From contig DAIOGN010000085.1 of the NCBI GenBank assembly GCA_036745245.1, positions 1-15,286 on the forward strand: a DNA stretch of 15,286 nt, given 5' to 3'. Position 1 is the first letter of the stretch; every line of letters begins with the position of its first letter. The translations under genes were made by a program, and so were the position numbers. Positions 8,084 to 14,275 of the stretch are shown one piece after another. The stretch is from DAIOGN01 sp036745245. Its GTDB lineage: Bacteria; Zixibacteria; MSB-5A5; JAUVRN01. Below the pieces are notes generated by a model. The model was not told the DNA's origin and ran no database searches. It saw nothing but the letters and a program-made list of their open reading frames with translations.

Positions 8084-9106
8084 CTACGGCACCACCACGG
8101 AACGCAGACCCTCGCCGCGGCGCAGCTGGTCGAACGCCAGGTTCGTATCCGCCAGCGGGAATCGGTGGCTCACCAGTTCCTTCACCTTGATGCGGCCGGC
8201 GGCCACCATGTGGATCAAGCGCGGGTAGTCCACGGGCCTGCACCCCAGCGAACCGACCACTTCCATTTCGCGGTACATGATGCGCCCCGCGGGAAGCGAC
8301 ACCGGCTTGTCGGTGTACCCCACCACCACCAGGCGGCCGCCGTTGCGCAGGCAGGCGAATGCCGATTCGATCGTGGCGGGGTTGCCGATCGCCTCGAAAG
8401 CGATGTCGGCGCCACCGCCCGTGAGCTTGCGCACCTCCTTGTCCACGCGCTCCACTTTGCCGGGGTTCACCACGGCGCGCGCGCCCAGGGAGAGCGCCGC
8501 CTGTAACTTGGCGTCCTGCAGGTCGCACGCGATGACCTGGGCTCCGAACGCGGTGGCCACCTGCACCAGGTTGAGTCCTATGCCGCCGCAGCCGATCACC
8601 ACGACCTGGTCGCCGCCGCGAACGCGGCCGCGGTTCTTCACGGCATGGAAAGGGGTGGAGATGGCATCGGCGATGATGGAACCCTCCACCAGCGGGATGG
8701 ACTCCGGGAGCAGAAAGCTATCCTTGGCGGGCGCCGCGACGTATTCCGCGTAGGCGCCGTCGATGTCGTTGCCGAACATTTTCATGTTGAGACAGATGTT
8801 CTCGCGGCCTGTGCGGCAGTGATCGCACCTGCCGCAGGTCAGCACCGCCGGCAGAAGAACCCGGTCGCCCTCTTTCCGGTCCTTCACGTCGCGGCCCACA
8901 GCTGCCACGATGCCCGAAGCCTCATGCCCCAGAATGAGCGGCGGTTTCTTGAACGTGGGCACGCCGTGATCGATGTAATGCAGATCGGTGTGGCACACGC
9001 CGCACGCGGCCACCTTCACCACGATTTCCTCCGGGCCCGGCTCGGGGGTGGTCCATTCATCGAGTCGCAGCGGTTTGCCCGGCCCCTCGAACACCATTGC
9101 TTTCAT
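8084..9106 (-). CDS. had: Zinc-dependent alcohol dehydrogenase, probable 6-hydroxycyclohex-1-ene-1-carbonyl-CoA dehydrogenase
   Basis: A 340-residue medium-chain (MDR) dehydrogenase. Catalytic zinc ligands are C38 (CGVCHTD) and H61 (GHE). The structural zinc site is C91, C94, C97 and C105 (CGRCDHCRTGRENIC). The NAD fold has GCGGIG at 172-177, and an Asp after IAC suggests NAD+. Segments GNDIDG, IADAISTPFHAV and VGSLGCRPVDYP resemble, as I recall them, those of Thauera Had, which oxidises the 6-hydroxy group of the ring CoA thioester in benzoyl-CoA degradation. The neighbour is a Dch-type hydratase that would produce this substrate, which strengthens the call. Without the context it would be a generic zinc alcohol dehydrogenase. 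The ATG at 9106 has GGGAGGG six bases upstream. It is the last gene of the leftward operon, 40 bp after the hydratase. Confidence 0.82.
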   Translation of the reverse strand: MKAMVFEGPGKPLRLDEWTTPEPGPEEIVVKVAACGVCHTDLHYIDHGVPTFKKPPLILGHEASGIVAAVGRDVKDRKEGDRVLLPAVLTCGRCDHCRTGRENICLNMKMFGNDIDGAYAEYVAAPAKDSFLLPESIPLVEGSIIADAISTPFHAVKNRGRVRGGDQVVVIGCGGIGLNLVQVATAFGAQVIACDLQDAKLQAALSLGARAVVNPGKVERVDKEVRKLTGGGADIAFEAIGNPATIESAFACLRNGGRLVVVGYTDKPVSLPAGRIMYREMEVVGSLGCRPVDYPRLIHMVAAGRIKVKELVSHRFPLADTNLAFDQLRRGEGLRSVVVP

Positions 9107-9146
9107 GCGACCCTCCCGTCGGCGCTTCCGGACGCGCGCCCGCAGT

Positions 9147-9917
9147 TCATTCGTGCTTCCACACCGGCTTCCGCTTCTCGAGGAAGGCCTGAAGCCCTTC
9201 GGTGGGATCCTTGCCCTTCATCAACTGATCCAGATACTCCGCTTCCGCTGCCGCCAGCGCGTCCTCGAAGTCGGGCAGAGCCGCCCGGCGGAACGCCTGA
9301 CGCGCGTGGCGCAGTGCGTGCGCGGAGTGCCGCGCGAGTCTGCCCGCGACCTCGTCGGTAGCTGGCCGTAGCTCGTTCTCCTCACACACGCGGCTCACCA
9401 GCCCGACTCGCAGGGCCTCCTGCGCGTCCAGCGTACGACCCGTGAAGATGAGCTCAGAGGCCACCGCCACGCCCACGCGTCGGTGCAGATGGGCCACGGC
9501 CACGGGCGGAAATACGCCGAGGGAAATCTCGGGCACGCCCATGCGCAGGGTTGTGGCGGCCAGCGTGATGTCGCACAGGCAGGCCAGCTCCATGCCCCCA
9601 CCCAGCGCGCTGCCCTGCACGGCAGCCACGATGGGACATGGGAAACGCACCAGAAGCCGCACCAGGTGGTGAAAGCTCTCCAGCATGGTTCGCACCATGT
9701 CCGCGCGGTGTTCACCCACATCGACTCCGGCGCAGAAGTGGGCCCCTTCGGCGTCGATCACCAGGGCGCACAGGTCGGTCCTGCGCGAGAGCGGCTCGAG
9801 CTGAGCGCTCATCTGTGTGATCATCTCGATGTTGAGCACATTCAGCGGCGGGCGCGCCAGCGTGAGGCGCGCGATGCGGTCCTGGTGGGACACCTTCACG
9901 TGGGATGATTCCGTCAT
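9147..9917 (-). CDS. dch: Cyclohexa-1,5-dienecarbonyl-CoA hydratase (crotonase family)
   Basis: A 256-residue enoyl-CoA hydratase-fold protein. Oxyanion-hole segments are FCAGVDVGEH (61-70) and GSALGGGMELA (102-112), and both crotonase glutamates appear present (E110 in GGGMELA, E130 in VPEISLGVFPP). The run GVDVGEHRADMVRTMLESFH, the PEISLGVFPP motif and the ending EGLQAFLEKRKPVW closely resemble dienoyl-CoA hydratases of anaerobic benzoyl-CoA degradation (Dch, BamR, BzdW) as I recall them, more than fatty-acid hydratases. It would add water to the dearomatised product of benzoyl-CoA reductase, giving the 6-hydroxycyclohexene acyl-CoA for the next gene. The ATG at 9917 is preceded by GAGAGG about nine bases upstream. 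It is the fourth gene of the leftward operon, 28 bp after the SDR. Confidence 0.87.
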   Translation of the reverse strand: MTESSHVKVSHQDRIARLTLARPPLNVLNIEMITQMSAQLEPLSRRTDLCALVIDAEGAHFCAGVDVGEHRADMVRTMLESFHHLVRLLVRFPCPIVAAVQGSALGGGMELACLCDITLAATTLRMGVPEISLGVFPPVAVAHLHRRVGVAVASELIFTGRTLDAQEALRVGLVSRVCEENELRPATDEVAGRLARHSAHALRHARQAFRRAALPDFEDALAAAEAEYLDQLMKGKDPTEGLQAFLEKRKPVWKHE

Positions 9918-9945
9918 GGAGACGTCCTCTCTTCGAGTTGCCGGT

Positions 9946-10692
9946 TCACAGGCACTGCCCTCCGTCCACCCGCAGCACGACTCCGGTGATGTGTTCGGCC
10001 CCGTCGGAGCAGAGAAACGTCACCGCTGCGGCAATGTCGGCCGGGCGCCCGAAGCGTCCGAGCAGACATTCGGCGCGCGCCTGCGCCAGAACCGGCTCCG
10101 GCAGGCTGGCGGTCATGTCGGTCTCCACGAAGCCCGGTGCCACGGCGTTTACGGTGATCTTCTCGCGCGCCAGCTCCCGAGCGGCCGAGATCGTCAGGCC
10201 GATGAGCCCGGCCTTGGAGGCGGAGTAGTTGGACTGCCCGAACTTGCCCCGCAGCGCGTTGATCGAGGAGATGTTCACGATGCGGCCGGATTGCTGCGCC
10301 CGCATCACAGGCGCGGCCGCCCGCATGATGTGGAAGCTCCCTGTGAGGTTGGTGTCGAGCACGTCGCGCCACTGCGTGTCCGTGAGTTTCCAGAGCACGC
10401 CGTCGGCGGTGATCCCGGCGTTGTTCACCACGATGTGCAATCCGCCGAAAGCGCTCACCACGTCGCGCACCACGCGCTCCACATCGTCGGGCTTGCGGAT
10501 GTCGCACACGAAGGCTCGCGCTCGGCCGGGTGCCGAACGGCATTCTGCCTCCAGCTGCGCCTTGGGGACGCGATCCACGAACGCCACCTGGCAGCCCTGA
10601 TCGACGAGGGCCTGCGAGATCGTGCGGCCGATGCCCCGCGCGGCGCCGGTGACGATGGCCGTGCGTCCCGAGAGTTCCGGATACACCGCCAT
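9946..10692 (-). CDS. NAD-type SDR oxidoreductase, possible 3-hydroxyacyl-CoA (3-hydroxypimeloyl-CoA) dehydrogenase
   Basis: A 248-residue classical SDR of the FabG/PhaB/BadH kind. TGAARGIG is at 15-22, NNAG at 90-93, and the complete catalytic set is N115, S143 (NISS), Y156 and K160 (YSASK). The second strand ends in D40 (VAFVDR), typical of NAD(H)-dependent enzymes and unlike NADPH-using FabG, so an oxidative role is likely. Sitting between a ring-opening hydrolase and a dienoyl-CoA hydratase, it is well placed to oxidise the 3-hydroxypimeloyl-CoA released by ring opening; that substrate is inferred from context. A BadH-like role (2-hydroxycyclohexanecarboxyl-CoA) is an alternative. The ATG at 10692 lies four bases after the upstream stop, with a weak ribosome site, so translation is probably coupled. 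Confidence 0.85.
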   Translation of the reverse strand: MAVYPELSGRTAIVTGAARGIGRTISQALVDQGCQVAFVDRVPKAQLEAECRSAPGRARAFVCDIRKPDDVERVVRDVVSAFGGLHIVVNNAGITADGVLWKLTDTQWRDVLDTNLTGSFHIMRAAAPVMRAQQSGRIVNISSINALRGKFGQSNYSASKAGLIGLTISAARELAREKITVNAVAPGFVETDMTASLPEPVLAQARAECLLGRFGRPADIAAAVTFLCSDGAEHITGVVLRVDGGQCL

Positions 10693-10696
10693 CAGG

Positions 10697-11671
10697 TCAG
10701 GTCCGCTCGGGTGAGGCCGCCAGGGCAGCGCCGCACTTCCCGCAGTGCGGGAATTCCGAGGGTAGCCCCTGGGCTCCGCACGCCGGACACGAGCCCGAGT
10801 ACGAGCCCCACAGGAACTCGACCGAGCCCCCCTCCGCCATTTTGCGGCGGAGTCCCCGGTAGTCCACCTTGCGCTTCTCCACGAAGGCCAGCATCCCCTC
10901 GTTGGGCTCGCCGCAGGCGAAGTGCGTGGTGAGCCAGTCGCGGGCGTGCCCGATGGTCTGGTGCCAGGCGAGTTCCTTCCAAAAGTTCACCTGGGCGCGC
11001 GTGTAGCGCGTGCATTCGTAGAACTTGTCGAGCAGCGACTCCACCATCTCGTTCACGGACGAATCGAGCTGCGCGCGAGGCACCACGCGATTCACAAGCC
11101 CCCAATCCAGCGCCTGCTGGGCGGGGATGCGCTGATTGAGAAGCAGCATTTCGCGGGCGCGGCGATCCCCCACCATGATGGGGAGCCACTGCGTGGCGCC
11201 GCCGCAGGCCACCGAGCCCACATTGGTACCGATCTGACCCAGGTAGGCGTCGTCCACCATCACCGCCAGGTCGCAGGCCATCTGCGACTCGTTGCCTCCG
11301 CCCACCGCGATGCCGTTGAGGCGCGCGATCGAGGGCTTGCCCATATTCAACAGCGCCTCGAGGTAGGCGCGGAACAGTCCCATGTACTTGTAATAGTCAC
11401 GCGGCCGCTTCGTGTAGTAGGACTGATATTCCCTTACGTCACCGCCCGTGGAGAACGCCTTGTCCCCGGCGCCGGTGTACACCACGACGGCAATGGAGTC
11501 GTCCCATGCCGCGTCCGTGAATGCCTCGATGAGTTCCCTGAGCGCCTGCGTGTTGTAGGCGTTGTAGAAGGTGGGGCGATTGATGGTGACGGTGGCCACG
11601 GCGCCCTTCTTGTCGTACAGGATCTCCTTGAAGTTGAACTCACCCGGCGGTCTGCCCGCGAACAGATTCAT
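10697..11671 (-). CDS. Ring-opening acyl-CoA hydrolase of the Oah/BamA-BadI crotonase group, with C-terminal zinc ribbon
   Basis: A 324-residue crotonase-fold protein if started at the ATG at 11671, which has AAGGAG eight bases upstream; an in-frame ATG at 11695 lacks a ribosome site. GAGDKAFSTGGDVREYQSYY (67-86), GIAVGGGNESQMACDLAV (120-137) and GSVACGGATQWLPIMVG (152-168) strongly recall 6-oxocyclohex-1-ene-1-carbonyl-CoA hydrolase (BamA/Oah) and the related BadI. These enzymes add water and open the ring, giving 3-hydroxypimeloyl-CoA (Oah) or pimeloyl-CoA (BadI). Two oddities: the core lacks the long insertion of BamA (proteins of about 370-380 residues), and the last 30 residues hold a zinc-ribbon-like CPAC-x11-CGKC (C295, C298, C310, C313). 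Operon context with Dch and Had favours an Oah role, but BadI-like activity cannot be excluded. Confidence 0.8.
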   Translation of the reverse strand: MNLFAGRPPGEFNFKEILYDKKGAVATVTINRPTFYNAYNTQALRELIEAFTDAAWDDSIAVVVYTGAGDKAFSTGGDVREYQSYYTKRPRDYYKYMGLFRAYLEALLNMGKPSIARLNGIAVGGGNESQMACDLAVMVDDAYLGQIGTNVGSVACGGATQWLPIMVGDRRAREMLLLNQRIPAQQALDWGLVNRVVPRAQLDSSVNEMVESLLDKFYECTRYTRAQVNFWKELAWHQTIGHARDWLTTHFACGEPNEGMLAFVEKRKVDYRGLRRKMAEGGSVEFLWGSYSGSCPACGAQGLPSEFPHCGKCGAALAASPERT

Positions 11672-11717
11672 GGGTACCTCTCCTTTTCGTGCCATCGCAA
11701 GGTCCGTTGATCACAGT

Positions 11718-12329
11718 CTAAAGTTTGGGTGTTGGCGCGGGGCGGCCCGACAGTCCGTGCAGAAACAAGTCGAGCATCTGCTCCGCAAGCCGGTCGGGCG
11801 GCGGGTCGTGCGGACGCGGGTACCAGCGGTAGATCCAGTTGATCATGCCGAACAAAGACAGGGTGGCCACACGCGAATCCAGATCGGTTCGCCTCAGCTC
11901 CCGCAGCAGGTCGGTCACCGCGCCGAAACAGATGTCGTAATAGCGTTTCCGCAGCAGGTCGATCTGGCCGCCGTGGTCGCCTGTCAGCGCAGAGAGTTCG
12001 TGCGAGAGAAGCTTCATCTTGGTGGTCTGGCGGCTGAAAAAGCCGATGTGGTTTCTTACGAAGAGTGCCAGCCGATCACGGGGAGAGGAAGTCGGGTCGA
12101 ACTCCTCCAGAGGCTTCAGGAGCTGTTCGAATGCCCCCTTCTGGATCTCGAAGAGAATCTCCTCCTTGCTGGCGAAGTGGTGGTAAAGTCCGGCCAGGCT
12201 GATGCCACTCTGGCGGGCAAGATCGCGCACGGAGGACCCCGTATACCCCTCCTGGGCAAATAGTTCCACCGCCGAGTCCAGCAGCCGCTGTCGAGCCCCG
12301 ACCGCAAGACCAACCTTCACCGGCAACAC
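11718..12329 (-). CDS. TetR-family transcriptional regulator heading the dch-had operon
   Basis: A 203-residue TetR-family repressor. The N-terminal DNA-binding domain holds LLDSAVELFAQEGYTGSSV and the helix-turn-helix DLARQSGISLAGLYHHFASKEEIL (about 36-59). The C-terminal ligand-binding domain resembles those of acyl-CoA-responsive TetRs only in general shape. The start is a GTG at 12329, supported by GGGAGG seven bases upstream. A perfect 18-bp palindrome lies 21 bp before the start codon, so autorepression and control of the downstream catabolic genes are likely. The ring hydrolase gene starts 46 bp after its stop on the same strand. The ligand may be an aromatic or alicyclic acyl-CoA, by analogy with other CoA-thioester-sensing TetRs, but this is inferred. 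Confidence 0.92.
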   Translation of the reverse strand: MLPVKVGLAVGARQRLLDSAVELFAQEGYTGSSVRDLARQSGISLAGLYHHFASKEEILFEIQKGAFEQLLKPLEEFDPTSSPRDRLALFVRNHIGFFSRQTTKMKLLSHELSALTGDHGGQIDLLRKRYYDICFGAVTDLLRELRRTDLDSRVATLSLFGMINWIYRWYPRPHDPPPDRLAEQMLDLFLHGLSGRPAPTPKL

Positions 12330-12350
12330 CTTCAGGCCTCCCGTCTACAG

Positions 12351-12368
12351 ACCGAACGATCGTTCGGT
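12351..12368. promoter_or_regulatory. Perfect 18-bp palindromic operator (TetR type)
   Basis: ACCGAACGATCGTTCGGT is a perfect palindrome of the kind bound by TetR-family repressors. It sits just downstream of the predicted leftward -10 box, near the expected transcription start, and 21 bp from the GTG of the leftward tetR. The most likely ligand is the adjacent TetR. Confidence 0.85.
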
Positions 12369-12372
12369 AGCC

Positions 12373-12401
12373 ATACTCGAGGTTTCGGAGCTGGGTGTCA
12401 A
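12373..12401 (-). promoter_or_regulatory. Predicted leftward promoter (tetR-oah-SDR-dch-had operon)
   Basis: On the minus strand a consensus -35 TTGACA (12401-12396) is followed after 17 bp by GAGTAT (12378-12373), a weak -10. The 18-bp palindrome begins five bases further downstream, where a bound repressor would block initiation. Confidence 0.55.
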
Positions 12402-12414
12402 TAGAATAATTGAT

Positions 12415-12441
12415 TTGACAACCATAATTTCAACCTATAGG
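12415..12441 (+). promoter_or_regulatory. Predicted rightward promoter (tetR-bcrC-bcrB operon)
   Basis: A consensus -35 TTGACA (12415-12420) is followed by TATAGG (12436-12441) at 15 bp, or TAGGTT at 17 bp, as candidate -10 box. The -35 boxes of the two divergent promoters are back to back, separated by 13 AT-rich bases that include TCAAT-N6-ATTGA (12398-12413). Confidence 0.5.
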
Positions 12442-12444
12442 TTG
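12431..12444. promoter_or_regulatory. Second perfect palindrome overlapping the rightward -10 region
   Basis: CAACCTATAGGTTG is a perfect 14-bp palindrome different in sequence from the 18-bp one. It overlaps the predicted -10 box of the rightward promoter, 31 bp before the tetR start at 12476. A further half site AACCTA occurs at 12461-12466. It is a good candidate operator for the rightward TetR. Confidence 0.65.
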
Positions 12445-12475
12445 CCGATAAGTAGAAAGAAACCTACTGGACGGT

Positions 12476-13102
12476 ATGTTTAAGATCGGCATTTCACCGC
12501 GTCGGCACCCGAAGTCAGAGGTGTCTCGGAGCGCCATCCTGAAGGCGGCGGCTCGCCTCTTCGTGGACCGCAGCTATGCCGAGGTCACCATGAACGACGT
12601 GGCTCATGAGGCACACCTCACCAAGGGCGCGGTCTACCACCAGTTCGCCAGCAAGGAAGAGGTGTACGTGGCCATGCTGCACGCCGAGCTGGCCGAGCAG
12701 GGCCTTCGCTTCGCTTCCGCCCTCGACTCCGGGGCCACGACGCGGCAGAGCCTGCGAAACCTGGTGTCGTACTTTCTCTTGCTCTCCCCCGCCGAGCGCA
12801 AGGTGATGAGCCTGCTGCGGCGGGACATCAACCTCTTCAGCGATCCCGTTCGCAGTCAATTGATCCATGCCTATCAGCAGGCCTTGCCGGAGCGTGTGGA
12901 GCGCGTGCTACGGGCGGGGGCTGCGCGCGGCGAGATCCATCGGCACGATCCTCGCCTGCTCTCCTGGCAATTCGTGGCGCTGGTGGAGGTCATGCTGAAC
13001 GACTACGCCCGCGGCCTCTTCGCCCCCGAGGCGCAGGTGGACTACGTGCTGGACCTGTTCTTCTGCGGGCTGTCGACTCAACGCGGAGAGTGTCATGGCT
13101 GA
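12476..13102 (+). CDS. TetR-family transcriptional regulator heading the benzoyl-CoA reductase operon
   Basis: A 208-residue TetR-family regulator, distinct from the leftward one. Residues 17-65 form the DNA-binding domain: AILKAAARLFVDRSYAEVT followed by the helix-turn-helix around MNDVAHEAHLTKGAVYHQF (39-57). The C-terminal helices form the ligand domain, and the final CGLSTQRGECHG is short and open. It begins at the ATG at 12476, with only a weak GGACGG before it; a promoter and palindrome lie directly upstream. Its last eight bases overlap the start of the BcrC-like gene, so regulator and enzyme subunit are translated together. Control of the reductase operon and of itself is likely. The effector may be benzoyl-CoA or a related thioester (inference). 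Confidence 0.92.
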   Translation: MFKIGISPRRHPKSEVSRSAILKAAARLFVDRSYAEVTMNDVAHEAHLTKGAVYHQFASKEEVYVAMLHAELAEQGLRFASALDSGATTRQSLRNLVSYFLLLSPAERKVMSLLRRDINLFSDPVRSQLIHAYQQALPERVERVLRAGAARGEIHRHDPRLLSWQFVALVEVMLNDYARGLFAPEAQVDYVLDLFFCGLSTQRGECHG

Positions 13103-14267
13103 AAGGATCTTCACTGGCTGGGAACACGCATCGATTGAGGAGGCTCTGCAACTCTGCCGCGACACCGTGGAGGATCCCGAGCTGCCCACGCTGCGCAGCT
13201 GGCGCAACCAGGGCGGGCGCGTGCTCGGCCACTTCCAGGTGTACTTCCCCGAGGAGATCGCTCACGCAGCGGGCATGCTTCCCTTCAAGGTGAAGGGCTT
13301 TCCGGTGGAACCCACGCACGCCGACTCGCACTTTGGCTCCTACTTGTGCTCTATTCTCAAAACGTCGCTGGAGGTGGCTATATCGGGACACCTCGAACTC
13401 GACATGTTCGTGACGCACCCCATCTGCGACGCGGCACGCAACCTGGGCGCCATCTGGGGGCGCAATTTCAAGTATCCGTGTGAGATTCTCTATCTGCCGC
13501 AAAACCCCAACTCCAGCCACAGCATCACGTACCTTCGCGAGGAGTACGAGCGTCTGCGGCAGTCGGTGGGAGCCGTTTCCGCTTCGGGCAAGGCGCCGGA
13601 CGATGCCAGCCTCAGGGCCTCCATCGGACTGTTCAACGAGAACCGCCGCCTGTTGCGCGAGCTGTACCGGCTTAAACGTGACACGCCCTGGCTGATTTCC
13701 GCTGAAGATGCGTACTGCCTGGTGGCTCTTGGTGGCATGATCCCCAGGGAGGAGCACAATGAGTTCCTTGCCTTCGTGCTATCGCAGCTGCCTCACCGGA
13801 CGGCGCACAAACAGGATCGCGTGAGGGTGGTGTTTGAAGGGGGATTCTGCGAGCAACCGCCCCTGGACCTGGTGCGCATGCTGGGTCGCACCTGCTACAT
13901 CGTGGACGACGATTTCCTGATCGGCCTGCGCTATCTCACCCATCCGGTGGGCGAGCGCGGCGACCCCCTGCACCAGCTGGCCAGAGCCTACCTCCAGGCC
14001 AGTTCGTATTCGCCGGTGCAACACGACCTCACCAAGCGCAAAGACGACATGCTGGTGAAGCGCATTCGCGAAGCCAAGGGCGAGGCGGCCATTGTCTGCG
14101 CGGCGAAGATGTGCGAACCGGGCCTCGAAGAGCAGGTGGCCTACGCCGACCGGCTGGACAAGGAGGGCATTCCCTACTTCATCAGCGAATTCGAGGAAAA
14201 CATGACCTCCTTCGAGCACCTGGAACTGCAGGTGGAGACGTTTCTCGAAAACCTGATGTTCGCGTGA
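13095..14267 (+). CDS. bcrC: Benzoyl-CoA reductase subunit, BcrC/BzdN-like (2-hydroxyacyl-CoA dehydratase family)
   Basis: A 390-residue member of the HgdB/FldC/BcrB-BcrC family. Conserved cysteines that bind the iron-sulfur cluster in this family are visible: C85 (SYLCSILK), C111 (HPICDAARNLG) and C340 (KMCEPGLEEQ). In class I, ATP-dependent benzoyl-CoA reductase, BcrC and BcrB form the module that binds benzoyl-CoA and reduces the ring, while BcrA and BcrD hydrolyse ATP and deliver electrons. Length and gene order (this gene first, BcrB-like next) match bcrCBAD of Thauera and bzdNOPQ of Azoarcus. The genes for downstream pathway steps on the other strand favour benzoyl-CoA reductase over 2-hydroxyglutaryl-CoA or phenyllactoyl-CoA dehydratase. 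The enzyme is oxygen-sensitive, so the host is likely anaerobic or facultative. The start overlaps the tetR stop by eight bases. Confidence 0.87.
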   Translation: MAERIFTGWEHASIEEALQLCRDTVEDPELPTLRSWRNQGGRVLGHFQVYFPEEIAHAAGMLPFKVKGFPVEPTHADSHFGSYLCSILKTSLEVAISGHLELDMFVTHPICDAARNLGAIWGRNFKYPCEILYLPQNPNSSHSITYLREEYERLRQSVGAVSASGKAPDDASLRASIGLFNENRRLLRELYRLKRDTPWLISAEDAYCLVALGGMIPREEHNEFLAFVLSQLPHRTAHKQDRVRVVFEGGFCEQPPLDLVRMLGRTCYIVDDDFLIGLRYLTHPVGERGDPLHQLARAYLQASSYSPVQHDLTKRKDDMLVKRIREAKGEAAIVCAAKMCEPGLEEQVAYADRLDKEGIPYFISEFEENMTSFEHLELQVETFLENLMFA

Positions 14268-14275
14268 GGCCGGCC

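Noticed and set aside
9817..10932. 371-codon plus-strand frame opposite the SDR and Dch genes
   Set aside because: Composition is Arg/Pro/His-rich without motifs, while the minus strand encodes complete SDR and crotonase motifs.
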